This document shows, one piece after another, positions 49,761-57,932 of a DNA stretch of 64,000 nt. Where the stretch lies: NCBI GenBank assembly GCA_958295845.1, contig OY282376.1, positions 2,865,022-2,929,021 of the forward strand, given 5' to 3'. The first letter of the stretch is position 1, and each line of letters begins with the position of its first letter. The notes under the pieces are model-generated. The model made no database searches, was not told the origin of the DNA, and saw nothing but the letters and a program-made list of their open reading frames with translations. The position numbers and the translations under genes are program-made. Source of the stretch: Caldilineaceae bacterium (lineage in GTDB: Bacteria; Chloroflexota; Anaerolineae; Caldilineales; Caldilineaceae).

Positions 49761-51122
49761 ATGCCGCTTCGCAACTGGTCGGAAAACGTGCAGTTTTCGT
49801 CGGCCCCGATTCATGCCCCTGAGACCACTGAGGAAGTACAAGAGATTGTGCGCGCCAGCCGCAAGGTGAGCGTGCTGGGGGCGCGTCACTCTTTCAACGA
49901 CGTCGCCGCAATCGACGCACAAGTCGAAGACGCAACTGCGAGACCGGGTAAGGCAGAGGATTCCTCGTGGGCTTACATCTCATTGGAGAAACTGCACGCG
50001 CCGATAGAGTTCGATTCCAGCCGCGGTACTGTAACGTGCAATGCCGGTATCACTTACGGCGAGTTGTGTCAACAGATGCACGAAGAAGGGGCGGCGCTTC
50101 ATAATATGGCCTCGCTGCCGCACGTAACGGTGGCAGGCGCGTGCGCGACGGGGACGCACGGATCGGGCGACGGGAATGGGAATCTTGCGACAGCGGTGGT
50201 CGGGTTGGAACTGGTGACGGCGGATGGGGGGTTGCGTACGCTTTCTCGTGGCGAAGACGGAGACGCGTTTGAGGGCGCGGTTGTGGCCCTGGGCGGGCTG
50301 GGCGTCGTGACGAGGATCACGCTGGCGACGGAACCGGCTTACACGATGCAGCAGTATGTTTACGAAAACTTGCCAGCGGCGGCGCTGTATGAGCATTTCG
50401 ACGAGGTGATGTCGAGCGCCTACAGCGTCAGTCTGTTTCCCGACTGGCAAGATGGGATGGTCAACCAGGTCTGGCTCAAGCACCGAACAGGTCCATCTGA
50501 TGGGACGGCTTGTATAGGGGCAGGGTCGATGGCACGCGAGGCGACTCCACAGACGGGCCCGGGTGGGGAGGAACTGTTCGGCGCGACTGCAGGTCGGGCC
50601 GAATTGAATCATGTGGCCAATTTACCCCCGGACGGCGTTACGCCGCAGTTGGGAGTTCGAGGCCCGTGGCACGAGAGGCTGCCCCATTTCCGTGCAGACA
50701 GCGAACCTGCCAGCGTGGTCGAGTTGGAGTCCGAGTACTTTGTGCCGCGTGCCCATGCTGTTCCTGCGTTGAAGGCGGTTGAGGGCTTGCGGGACCTGTT
50801 GGAACCGGTGCTGTTAATCTCCGAGGTACGCTCTATCGCCGCCGACCGGCTGTGGCTGAGCCAGAGTTATGGCACGCCGACGCTCGGGATTCACTTTTCC
50901 TGGAAGATGGATTGGGAAGGCGTGCACCGGGTTATGCCGGAGGTTGAGGAGGCTCTTTCACCTTATGGAGTCCGACCTCACTGGGGCAAGCTATTCACTC
51001 TCCCGGCGGCACAGGTGCAGGCGGCCTATCCGAAAATGGATGACTTCAGGAAGTTGTTGGAGGCTTACGATCCAGGAGGCAAGTTCCGTAACGGTTTCCT
51101 GGACCGCTATATTTTTGGGTAG
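49761..51122 (+). CDS. Alditol oxidase-like FAD enzyme, copy 2
   Basis: A 453-residue paralogue of the preceding oxidase, with the same His43 (LGARHSFND), THGSGDGNGNLATAVVGLE loop, SEVRSIAAD and RPHWGKLF motifs. Similarity extends end to end, but an extra segment near residues 235-260 (GPSDGTACIGAGS and following) is longer than in copy 1. The duplication is older than that of the Gfo genes, and both reading frames are intact, so different alditol preferences are possible. Its ATG comes after an AAGGGAAG site. Confidence 0.92.
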   Translation: MPLRNWSENVQFSSAPIHAPETTEEVQEIVRASRKVSVLGARHSFNDVAAIDAQVEDATARPGKAEDSSWAYISLEKLHAPIEFDSSRGTVTCNAGITYGELCQQMHEEGAALHNMASLPHVTVAGACATGTHGSGDGNGNLATAVVGLELVTADGGLRTLSRGEDGDAFEGAVVALGGLGVVTRITLATEPAYTMQQYVYENLPAAALYEHFDEVMSSAYSVSLFPDWQDGMVNQVWLKHRTGPSDGTACIGAGSMAREATPQTGPGGEELFGATAGRAELNHVANLPPDGVTPQLGVRGPWHERLPHFRADSEPASVVELESEYFVPRAHAVPALKAVEGLRDLLEPVLLISEVRSIAADRLWLSQSYGTPTLGIHFSWKMDWEGVHRVMPEVEEALSPYGVRPHWGKLFTLPAAQVQAAYPKMDDFRKLLEAYDPGGKFRNGFLDRYIFG

Positions 51123-51129
51123 TCGACTG

Positions 51130-51169
51130 AAGGCGACCTGGAGACCCGCGCGGTCAGGTCAGGCGCCTT
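51130..51169. terminator. Likely bidirectional terminator between convergent genes
   Basis: AAGGCG (51130-51135) pairs with CGCCTT (51164-51169), with CCTG/CAGG pairing inside. It lies across the end of the SixA-like gene, 8 bp past the alditol-oxidase stop, and the plus strand continues CCTTT. Confidence 0.5.
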
Positions 51170-51743
51170 TCAGGCCTTTGAGGAAGCGGGGGGCGACGAG
51201 GAAACGCAGTTCACAACTGCCCCAATGGAGCTGGCGCCAGCGGGCGATGTCAACTTCGAAGTGGGCGAGACCCGCGGTGGGGAAGCGCAGGTTCATGCGG
51301 CCGTCCGTGCCGGCGCACAGTCCTGAGACCAGATTAGCGACCCCGGGGTTGTGGCCTATCAGGAGGACATGGTAGGCACTGTCGTGGGTTTCCTGCAGGA
51401 TGTTCAAGAGGGTGTAGGGGGCGGCGGCGTAGATGCGATCGTTCCAGCCGAAATTGCGTGTGTAGCCGAGGAGTTCGGCGACTGTTTGGGCTGTCTGGCG
51501 CGTGCGCAAGGCGGGTGAAGAGACGATCCAGTCGGGCTTCTCTTTCACTGTATTCAGAATCCGGCAGACGCGCTGCAACTGTTTGAAACCGCTCTTTGCA
51601 AGCGGGCGGTCGATGTCCCCTCCGGAGACGCTCGTTGGTTTTGCTTTGGCGTGACGGAGGACGGTCAGGTAGCGGGTGTCCACGGCTTCGACATCTCCAA
51701 TGTCAAAGGCAATGGCATGTACGGGTGCCGTTGCAAGCGCCAT
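51159..51743 (-). CDS. Phosphohistidine phosphatase, SixA-like (histidine phosphatase superfamily)
   Basis: A histidine-phosphatase-fold protein with the RHA catalytic motif (Arg30-His31 in the 194-residue frame), ALRTRQTAQ with the second arginine, and GHNPG with the second histidine. SixA proteins remove phosphate from phosphohistidine of signalling proteins. The frame carries about 20 residues before the usual start; a GTG at 51683 with GGAG upstream would give a product of about 174 residues beginning just before YLTVLRHAK, which looks more natural. Either start is possible. Confidence 0.85.
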   Translation of the reverse strand: MALATAPVHAIAFDIGDVEAVDTRYLTVLRHAKAKPTSVSGGDIDRPLAKSGFKQLQRVCRILNTVKEKPDWIVSSPALRTRQTAQTVAELLGYTRNFGWNDRIYAAAPYTLLNILQETHDSAYHVLLIGHNPGVANLVSGLCAGTDGRMNLRFPTAGLAHFEVDIARWRQLHWGSCELRFLVAPRFLKGLKGA

Positions 51744-51877
51744 ATTATTCTAGTTTGAACTGTTGGTGGAAGTCAAGGTGGGTGAAGGCATTCTTGTTTG
51801 CCGGCCTGCCTTCGAAAGTTATACTGGATGTAAGCAGTTTCTAAACCCCCTTAATCAAAAGCAGAAAGGAGCCGGAG

Positions 51878-52819
51878 ATGAGGGACTGGAAACCAAGGGT
51901 CGCGGTTGTTGGGGCCGGGGCGATGGGATGTTTGTTTGGGGGGCTGCTGGCTGAGGGCGGGCTGGACGTGACGCTTATCGACGTGTGGCAGGAGCACGTC
52001 GACCGCATTAACCGGGAGGGGCTGCGGATGCTTGGATACGGGGGCGATCGCAGCATCCCTGTACGCGCTACGACCGATCCAAGCGACATGGAGCCGGTAG
52101 ACGTACTGTTTGTTCAGTGCAAGGCGCCTTATACGAAGGATGCGGTCAAGCGGGTCCTGCATCTGCTGCGCGAGGACAGTGTCGCGATCAGCTTTCAGAA
52201 TGGACTGGGCAACGAGGAGAACATCGGCGAAGTTGCGGGCATGGAGCGGGTGTTGGGCGGGGTGACCGCTCAGGGCGCGGCGGTCGAAGGGCCGGGCGCG
52301 GTGCGGAACTTCGGCAACCTGCCCACGCATATCGGTGAGATGGGCGGTGGTGTCAGCGAGAGGGCTGAGCGGATCGCGACTGCGCTTGACAGGGCGGGTC
52401 TGCAGACATCGGCGGTTGCGGACGTACGCCAGGCTATCTGGAAGAAGCTGCTTGCGAACATCGCGATCAGCCCGACGTCTGCGATTGCGAATATGACGAT
52501 CAAGCAGGTGTTTGCGGTACCTGCGTTGAGAGAGACTGCATTTGAGGCGCTGGACGAGGCGGTTGAGGTGGCGCGTGCTGAGGGCATTGACCTGAATGTT
52601 GCTGAGACACGTGAGGTGATAGACCAGATCGCCGGGCCAGAAGGAACGGGCGACAACAAGTCCAGCCTCTGTGTTGATATTCTCAACCGGCGTCCGTGCG
52701 AAGTCGATGTCATCAGCGGGGCAGTGGTAAGGCTCGGCCGCAAACATGACATTCCCACGCCTGTCAACAAGACGCTTGTCGCCGCGATTAAGGCGCTTGA
52801 AAGTCACTACTTGAACTGA
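51878..52819 (+). CDS. 2-dehydropantoate 2-reductase-like (PanE/ApbA) family protein
   Basis: A 313-residue ketopantoate reductase-fold protein: GAGAMG at residues 12-17 for NADPH, VQCKAPYTKD, NGLGNEENI, and the C-terminal helical domain with IWKKLLANIAISPTSAI holding the catalytic lysine. Pantothenate synthesis is the named role, but many paralogues are of unknown function, and no other pantothenate gene lies near. It is directly followed, 6 bp later, by the CoA-transferase gene, hinting at a shared transcript. Confidence 0.85.
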   Translation: MRDWKPRVAVVGAGAMGCLFGGLLAEGGLDVTLIDVWQEHVDRINREGLRMLGYGGDRSIPVRATTDPSDMEPVDVLFVQCKAPYTKDAVKRVLHLLREDSVAISFQNGLGNEENIGEVAGMERVLGGVTAQGAAVEGPGAVRNFGNLPTHIGEMGGGVSERAERIATALDRAGLQTSAVADVRQAIWKKLLANIAISPTSAIANMTIKQVFAVPALRETAFEALDEAVEVARAEGIDLNVAETREVIDQIAGPEGTGDNKSSLCVDILNRRPCEVDVISGAVVRLGRKHDIPTPVNKTLVAAIKALESHYLN

Positions 52820-52825
52820 CTATCG

Positions 52826-54370
52826 ATGAGAAACAAGGTAATCGACGCCCAAGAGGCTGCCGCGCTGATCCCTGACGGCGCCACATTGGGTACTGTCGGC
52901 GGTGGAGGGGGTCTGGTGGAGGCCGATACGCTGCTGGCTGCTGTCGAGGAGCGTTTTCTCTCCACCGGTGCACCGACGGGACTGCGGGTTATCCACTCGT
53001 TGGGGATAGGCGACCGCGATCGACGCGGATTGAACCGGCTGGCCTACGAGGGGCTGGTGCGCAAAGTAGTTGGCGGCCACTGGATCTGGTCGCCGCGCAT
53101 GCAGGCGCTGGCGCGCGAGGAGAAGATCGAGGCTTACATATTGCCCGCGGGCGTTACGGCGCAGCTGATGCGGGAGATTGGCGCGGGCCGGCCCGGCTTG
53201 ATTACACACGTCGGCCTGGGCACTTTCGTCGATCCGCGGCAGGACGGCGGTCGGATGAACAGTTCGGCCAGGGACGAGCTGGTCGAATTGATTGAGATAG
53301 AAGGCCGGACGCTGCTGCGTTACAAGCCTTTTCCTGTGGATGTAGCGTTGTTGCGAGGCAGTTATGCGGACGTGGACGGCAACATCAGCATGGAGGAGGA
53401 GCCGGCTAATCTGGAGGCATTTGCGATGGCGCTGGCCGCTCACAACAGTGGCGGCGCCGTCGTTTTCCAGGTGCGGGGGCTGGTAGAATCGGGCGGGATT
53501 CCGGCTCGCCAGGTTCGGATTCCGGGGGCGCTGGTTGACGCAGTGGTTGTCGAGCCCGAGCAGCCCCAGTGCCATGCCTTTTTCTATGATCCTTCGATCT
53601 CGGGGCAGGAGACGGGGAAAGGGGATTTGGAAGGGACACAAAGGAAGCCAACGGTTGACGAGCCACCAGGGCCAAGGGCCGTCATTGCACATCGGGCCGC
53701 ACAGGAGCTCTTTGAGAATGCAGTGGTTAATTTCGGATTCGGTATTCCCGACGGGGTGGCTAAGCTGGTGGCTGCGCGTGGCGAGACCGAGCGCTTTTAC
53801 CAGACGATTGAACACGGCACGTATGGCGGTGAGCTTCTGGACGGGGTACTTTTCGGCTTTGCCCGCAATGCCAGCTGCATGATCGACTCACCTTCGCAGT
53901 TCGACTTTTACGGCGGAGGCGGGCTGGACATTGCATTTCTCGGTTTCGGCGAGATGGACAGTAGAGGAAATGTAAATGTCTCGCGATTGGGCGGGACGAC
54001 AGTCGGGCCGGGCGGATTCATAGACATTGCCCAGAACGCGGGCACGGTCGTCTTTTGCGGCACTTTTGAGGCCAAGGGTGTCGGCTATGAAGTCGGCAAG
54101 AAGAGCATTGCCATCAGGCGCCACGGCCAAATTCGCAAGATGGTTGACGAGGTCGATCAGATCACTTTCAGCGGTCAACATGCGGTGGAGGGCGGGCAGA
54201 AGGTGCTTTGTGTTACTGAGCGGGCGGTCTTTGAATTGACGCCGGCGGGTATGTGTCTGCGGGAAGTCGCGCCGGGCATCGATCTTGGGAAGGATGTTCT
54301 GGACCGGATGGATTTTGAACCGATTGTGCCTGCGGAAGTGCCTCTTATGCCGTTTCTGGCAGACGGCTGA
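52826..54370 (+). CDS. Acyl-CoA:acetate/3-ketoacid CoA-transferase family protein
   Basis: A 514-residue CoA-transferase with both halves (alpha and beta) in one chain, as in propionate CoA-transferase. The N-terminal half has GATLGTVGGGGGL and THVGLGTFVDPRQDGGRMN; the C-terminal half has NFGFGIPDG and TIEHGTYGG, where the glutamate is the presumed catalytic residue forming a glutamyl-CoA thioester. It moves CoA between short-chain acyl groups. Substrates cannot be told. It lies 6 bp after the PanE-like gene. Confidence 0.92.
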   Translation: MRNKVIDAQEAAALIPDGATLGTVGGGGGLVEADTLLAAVEERFLSTGAPTGLRVIHSLGIGDRDRRGLNRLAYEGLVRKVVGGHWIWSPRMQALAREEKIEAYILPAGVTAQLMREIGAGRPGLITHVGLGTFVDPRQDGGRMNSSARDELVELIEIEGRTLLRYKPFPVDVALLRGSYADVDGNISMEEEPANLEAFAMALAAHNSGGAVVFQVRGLVESGGIPARQVRIPGALVDAVVVEPEQPQCHAFFYDPSISGQETGKGDLEGTQRKPTVDEPPGPRAVIAHRAAQELFENAVVNFGFGIPDGVAKLVAARGETERFYQTIEHGTYGGELLDGVLFGFARNASCMIDSPSQFDFYGGGGLDIAFLGFGEMDSRGNVNVSRLGGTTVGPGGFIDIAQNAGTVVFCGTFEAKGVGYEVGKKSIAIRRHGQIRKMVDEVDQITFSGQHAVEGGQKVLCVTERAVFELTPAGMCLREVAPGIDLGKDVLDRMDFEPIVPAEVPLMPFLADG

Positions 54371-54470
54371 GGGTCAAACCGAAGCCATAAAGTGTGTGTA
54401 ATTCGAAGATGTAGAGGCGCGAGCAATCTCGTCCCCACATCCCATATAATCAGGAAAGAACGGTATCCTA

Positions 54471-55454
54471 ATGACCGAAATGTCCACATTGCCCCCGCCG
54501 CCTAGTTTTGCCGACGTACTGGCGGCGCAGAAGGTGCTGCGCCGCTACCTGGCGCCTACGCCATTGTACAACTATCCTGTTCTGGATGCGGCCACGGGGG
54601 CCGAGGTTTGGGTGAAGCATGAGAACTATCTGCCCATTGGCGCGTTCAAGCTGCGCGGGGGCATCAATTTCATGGCGGGGCTGTCTGTAGAGCAGCGAGA
54701 GAAGGGCGTAGTTACCGCGTCTACCGGCAATCACGGGCAGTCTGTGGCCTATGCGGCGCGCCTATTTGGCATAAAGGCGGTGATTGCCGTGCCTGAGAAC
54801 GCCAATCCGGTGAAGCTGGAGGCGATGCGCGCCAATGGCGCGGATGTGCGACTGTACGGGGCCGACTTTGAGCAGGCGAAGAAGCACGGCGAACAGGTTG
54901 CGGACGAAGAGGGGATCCCATTTGTTTCTTCGGGGGATGAACCGGCTTTGATCGCGGGTGTGGCGACGCATACGCTGGAGATAATGCAGGAGAAGCCGGA
55001 TATTGACGCGATAATCGTGCCGGTCGGCGGCGGGAGCGGCGCGTCGGGGGCATCGATCGTGGCCAAGGGGGTCAATCCAAAGATACGGACGGTGGCGGTT
55101 TGCGCCGAGGCTTCGCCGGCTGCATATCTGGCGTGGCGGGACCGGGCATGGCGGGAGGCGCCGAACAGGACGGCTGCAGAGGGGCTGGCGACGGGTGCGC
55201 CCTACATGCTGCCGCAGTCGATTCTGTGGGAGAAGCTGGATGACTTCGTCACCGTTACTGAGAGGGAGATGTTTGCGGCGGTGCGCATGTACCTGGAGAC
55301 GGCGAAGACCCTGGCCGAGCCTGCCGGGGCTTCGCCGCTGGCTGCTCTGTTGCAGATGCGGGATGAACTTGCAGGCAGAAAGGTGGCACTGATCCTTAGC
55401 GGGGGAAACATCTCGCCGCAGCAGTTGCAGGCTGTATTGGAATCGCCGGACTGA
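54471..55454 (+). CDS. Threonine/serine dehydratase-like PLP enzyme
   Basis: A 327-residue fold-type-II PLP enzyme like threonine ammonia-lyase, but without the C-terminal ACT regulatory domain. PLP lysine lies in HENYLPIGAFKLRGG, the phosphate loop is VPVGGGSGASG, and STGNHGQSVA binds the substrate carboxylate. Catabolic threonine/serine dehydratase, or a hydroxyectoine-type dehydratase, are the nearest matches by length and motif. It is preceded by 100 bp of non-coding sequence and followed by the convergent ABC ATPase gene. Confidence 0.92.
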   Translation: MTEMSTLPPPPSFADVLAAQKVLRRYLAPTPLYNYPVLDAATGAEVWVKHENYLPIGAFKLRGGINFMAGLSVEQREKGVVTASTGNHGQSVAYAARLFGIKAVIAVPENANPVKLEAMRANGADVRLYGADFEQAKKHGEQVADEEGIPFVSSGDEPALIAGVATHTLEIMQEKPDIDAIIVPVGGGSGASGASIVAKGVNPKIRTVAVCAEASPAAYLAWRDRAWREAPNRTAAEGLATGAPYMLPQSILWEKLDDFVTVTEREMFAAVRMYLETAKTLAEPAGASPLAALLQMRDELAGRKVALILSGGNISPQQLQAVLESPD

Positions 55455-55471
55455 GTTACCTATGGTTCCGG

Positions 55472-56386
55472 CTACGAATCAGCAGAGGGAGCCTCAGACT
55501 CGTCCGGCTCTACCGCGCCGTCGTCGAAAGCCTGCAACAGGTGGCGTAAGGCGGCCATGTCCTTTTCTTCGATGAATTTGTGGAGAGCAGGCCTGTTTTC
55601 CAGGAGAGTCTGACCGAACTGGCTCTGGGCGAACATGCGCAGGTCTTCTTCGAGCGGGTCGGTGATGCGGTGATCGGAGACGATGCGGCCGTCCTGCATG
55701 CGCAGGATGCGTTGGGTCGCCTGGGCGACGCGGCGGTCGTGGGTGACGACTATGATGGAGGTGCCCTGGCTGCGGTTGAGCTCGGCGAGCAGGGCCAGAA
55801 TCTCGTCGCTGCTCTGGCTGTCGAGGGCGCCGCTGGGTTCGTCGGCCAGGATCATGGCCGGGCTGTTGGCGAGAGAGCGGGCAATCGCCACACGCTGCCG
55901 CTGACCACCTGAGAGCTGACCGGGCAGATGATCGAGGCGGTCTCCGAGGCCGACGAGCTCCAGAAGGTGCGCGGCCCGTTGCCTGCGTTCTTTGCGGCTA
56001 TTGACGTGACCCTGGAGGGGTACTTCGACGTTTTCCTGCGCTGTCATGGTCGGTAGCAGATTGTGCAACTGGAAGACGAACCCGACGGTGCGGGCGCGGA
56101 AGCGGTCCACGTCTTTCAGTTCTGACAGATCCTCACCGGCAACCCAAACTGTACCTTCGGTCGGCTGGTCGAGCGCGCCGAGCATGTTTAACAGTGTGCT
56201 TTTGCCACAGCCGCTGGGTCCCATGACGGCTAGAAACTCACCCGCCTGTACTTCGACTGAGAGTGCGTTGAGCGCGCGCACGGCTGTTTCGCCGCTGCCG
56301 TAGATCTTTGTCAGGTCTTCGACACGGACAATGGGTTGGTCGTGAGTTGGGTTATCTATATCTGCTGATAGCTGGTCTGATGTCAA
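55472..56386 (-). CDS. ABC transporter ATP-binding protein (MacB/LolD type)
   Basis: A 304-residue ATPase of the LolD/MacB group. Walker A is GPSGCGKST, the signature is LSGGQRQRVAIARSL, Walker B is MILADEPSGALDS, and VTHDR holds the switch histidine. About 75 residues follow the ATPase domain, a charged extension (LEEDLRMFAQSQFGQTL and onward) not usual in LolD. With the adaptor and FtsX-type genes upstream it forms a MacAB-like exporter on one strand. Confidence 0.93.
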   Translation of the reverse strand: MTSDQLSADIDNPTHDQPIVRVEDLTKIYGSGETAVRALNALSVEVQAGEFLAVMGPSGCGKSTLLNMLGALDQPTEGTVWVAGEDLSELKDVDRFRARTVGFVFQLHNLLPTMTAQENVEVPLQGHVNSRKERRQRAAHLLELVGLGDRLDHLPGQLSGGQRQRVAIARSLANSPAMILADEPSGALDSQSSDEILALLAELNRSQGTSIIVVTHDRRVAQATQRILRMQDGRIVSDHRITDPLEEDLRMFAQSQFGQTLLENRPALHKFIEEKDMAALRHLLQAFDDGAVEPDESEAPSADS

Positions 56387-56520
56387 TTGTGTTGCGTACC
56401 TTCGGCAGAGGGCTGATGGCTACCCCTTAGGCAGGATCCTCGCTAGTAATCTCATTCGAATCGGAATTCAACAGCCTGAACGACTCCCCCATGGACATTC
56501 CCGGTCAGCATTGGGAAACG

Positions 56521-57870
56521 CTACTGCGGCGAGACGAGAATATTCACGAATGCGGTCATGCCCCAACGCAGGTTGTCGTCCTGCTGAGGGACGTCGACGT
56601 GTACAGTGAAGTTGGTGCTGCCCCGGTCGCTGGTGCTCACGGGCGCGATGTGGGTGATCAGGCCGTCGAAAATCTGATCCGGCATTGAGTCGAATGTGAC
56701 TTCGACGGTCTGGCCGCTACGAAGTTGGACTACGTCGGTCTCGCGCAGGTCGGTTGTCTCGACGTGCATGCTGCTGGTGTCGCCAAGGAGGACTAACACC
56801 TGACCTGCCGAAACAAGCTCGCCGCTGCGGACTAGAAGGGCGCCGACCTGTCCGGAGAAGGGGGCGACAATCTGGGACTGGACGACATTGGCCTGGGCGC
56901 TGGCGAGTTGCGCTTTTGCGGTGCCGATGCGGGCGAGAGAGACGGCGATATCTTCGGGCGAGGCGCCTTCGTTGATTCTGCGCAGATTCGCCTGCGCGCT
57001 TGCGAGCGCGGCCAGGGCGGACTGGACGCCGGCCTCGGCGGCGGGTATCTGGCTTTCTGCCACCGCTACGCGTGACTGCGCTTCTTGGATGCGTGAGCGG
57101 GCGACGGCGAGCTGCTGCTCTGAGGCACCCTGGGTGGCGACGGCGAACTCGGCCTGTGCGGCCTTCAGGGACTTGGTGGCCTGCTCCAGCTGGAGCGCTT
57201 CAAGCTGTGTGCTGCCGATGGTGGGATCGCCGCGTACGGCGTTGTAGGCGGCCTGGGCATGGTCCAGGGCGGCCTGGGCGACTTCGACGCGGGCGGCGGC
57301 TGCGGCCCGTTCCGCCTCTGTGGGACCGGCGGCCAGCTCATTGAACTGTTCCTGCGTGATGCGGACTTCCACCTCGTAGAACTCGACGGTCTTCTGCGCT
57401 TCGAGCAGGCGGCCGGCAGCGAGGGACACCTGCGCTTCAGCGGTGGCTATGCTGGCTTCGGCGGCCGCGATTTCAGCTTCACTTGCGCCTGCGAGCAGTT
57501 GGGCATGGGCTGCTTCGGCTTCGACAACAGTAGCGGCTGAGATTTCGACCTGGCTGTTGGCGGCCGGATTCTCGAGCTGTACGAGCACCTCTCCTTCCTC
57601 GACCCAGTCTCCTTCGTTGACCTGAAGGGTCTGGACGATTCCGCCTTGCAATGGCGACAGATTGGCCCACACGGTGGGGAGCAGCTTGCCGGAGGCCCAG
57701 ATAACGGCATCCAATCCGGGGTCGATCTCTTCAGGGGAACTGCCTTCCGCTTCTTCGGCGGTGGAATCGGTCGACTGGGGAATGAGGGAGGGGTCGACGT
57801 AGGTCACATAGGCCAAGCCGCCGGCGGCCAGAATCAGGACCAGTGCGAGGAGAATCCAGACTCGTTTCAT
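56521..57870 (-). CDS. HlyD/MacA-family membrane-fusion adaptor
   Basis: A 449-residue adaptor: an N-terminal helix (residues 3-25), a lipoyl half-motif near residue 75, a long alanine/glutamate-rich coiled-coil region (about 110-320) and a C-terminal lipoyl/beta-barrel region (VVQSQIVAPFSGQVGALL). In diderm bacteria such adaptors link inner-membrane pumps to TolC; in organisms without an outer membrane they form the extracellular part of MacB-like exporters. No TolC-like gene is seen here. Sits between the permease and ATPase genes. Confidence 0.92.
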   Translation of the reverse strand: MKRVWILLALVLILAAGGLAYVTYVDPSLIPQSTDSTAEEAEGSSPEEIDPGLDAVIWASGKLLPTVWANLSPLQGGIVQTLQVNEGDWVEEGEVLVQLENPAANSQVEISAATVVEAEAAHAQLLAGASEAEIAAAEASIATAEAQVSLAAGRLLEAQKTVEFYEVEVRITQEQFNELAAGPTEAERAAAAARVEVAQAALDHAQAAYNAVRGDPTIGSTQLEALQLEQATKSLKAAQAEFAVATQGASEQQLAVARSRIQEAQSRVAVAESQIPAAEAGVQSALAALASAQANLRRINEGASPEDIAVSLARIGTAKAQLASAQANVVQSQIVAPFSGQVGALLVRSGELVSAGQVLVLLGDTSSMHVETTDLRETDVVQLRSGQTVEVTFDSMPDQIFDGLITHIAPVSTSDRGSTNFTVHVDVPQQDDNLRWGMTAFVNILVSPQ

Positions 57871-57932
57871 CGTTTTCCTTACAGTCTAACAGGGCAGCGG
57901 CCGGGTTCCGGGAACGGGCCGATGCCTATGAA

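Noticed and set aside
51851..52807. 318-codon minus-strand frame opposite the PanE-like gene
   Set aside because: Antisense shadow of a gene with clear NADPH-binding and catalytic motifs.
52820..53815. 331-codon minus-strand frame opposite the CoA-transferase gene
   Set aside because: Antisense shadow; composition rich in Arg/Pro/Gln with no domain, while the plus strand encodes a complete CoA-transferase.
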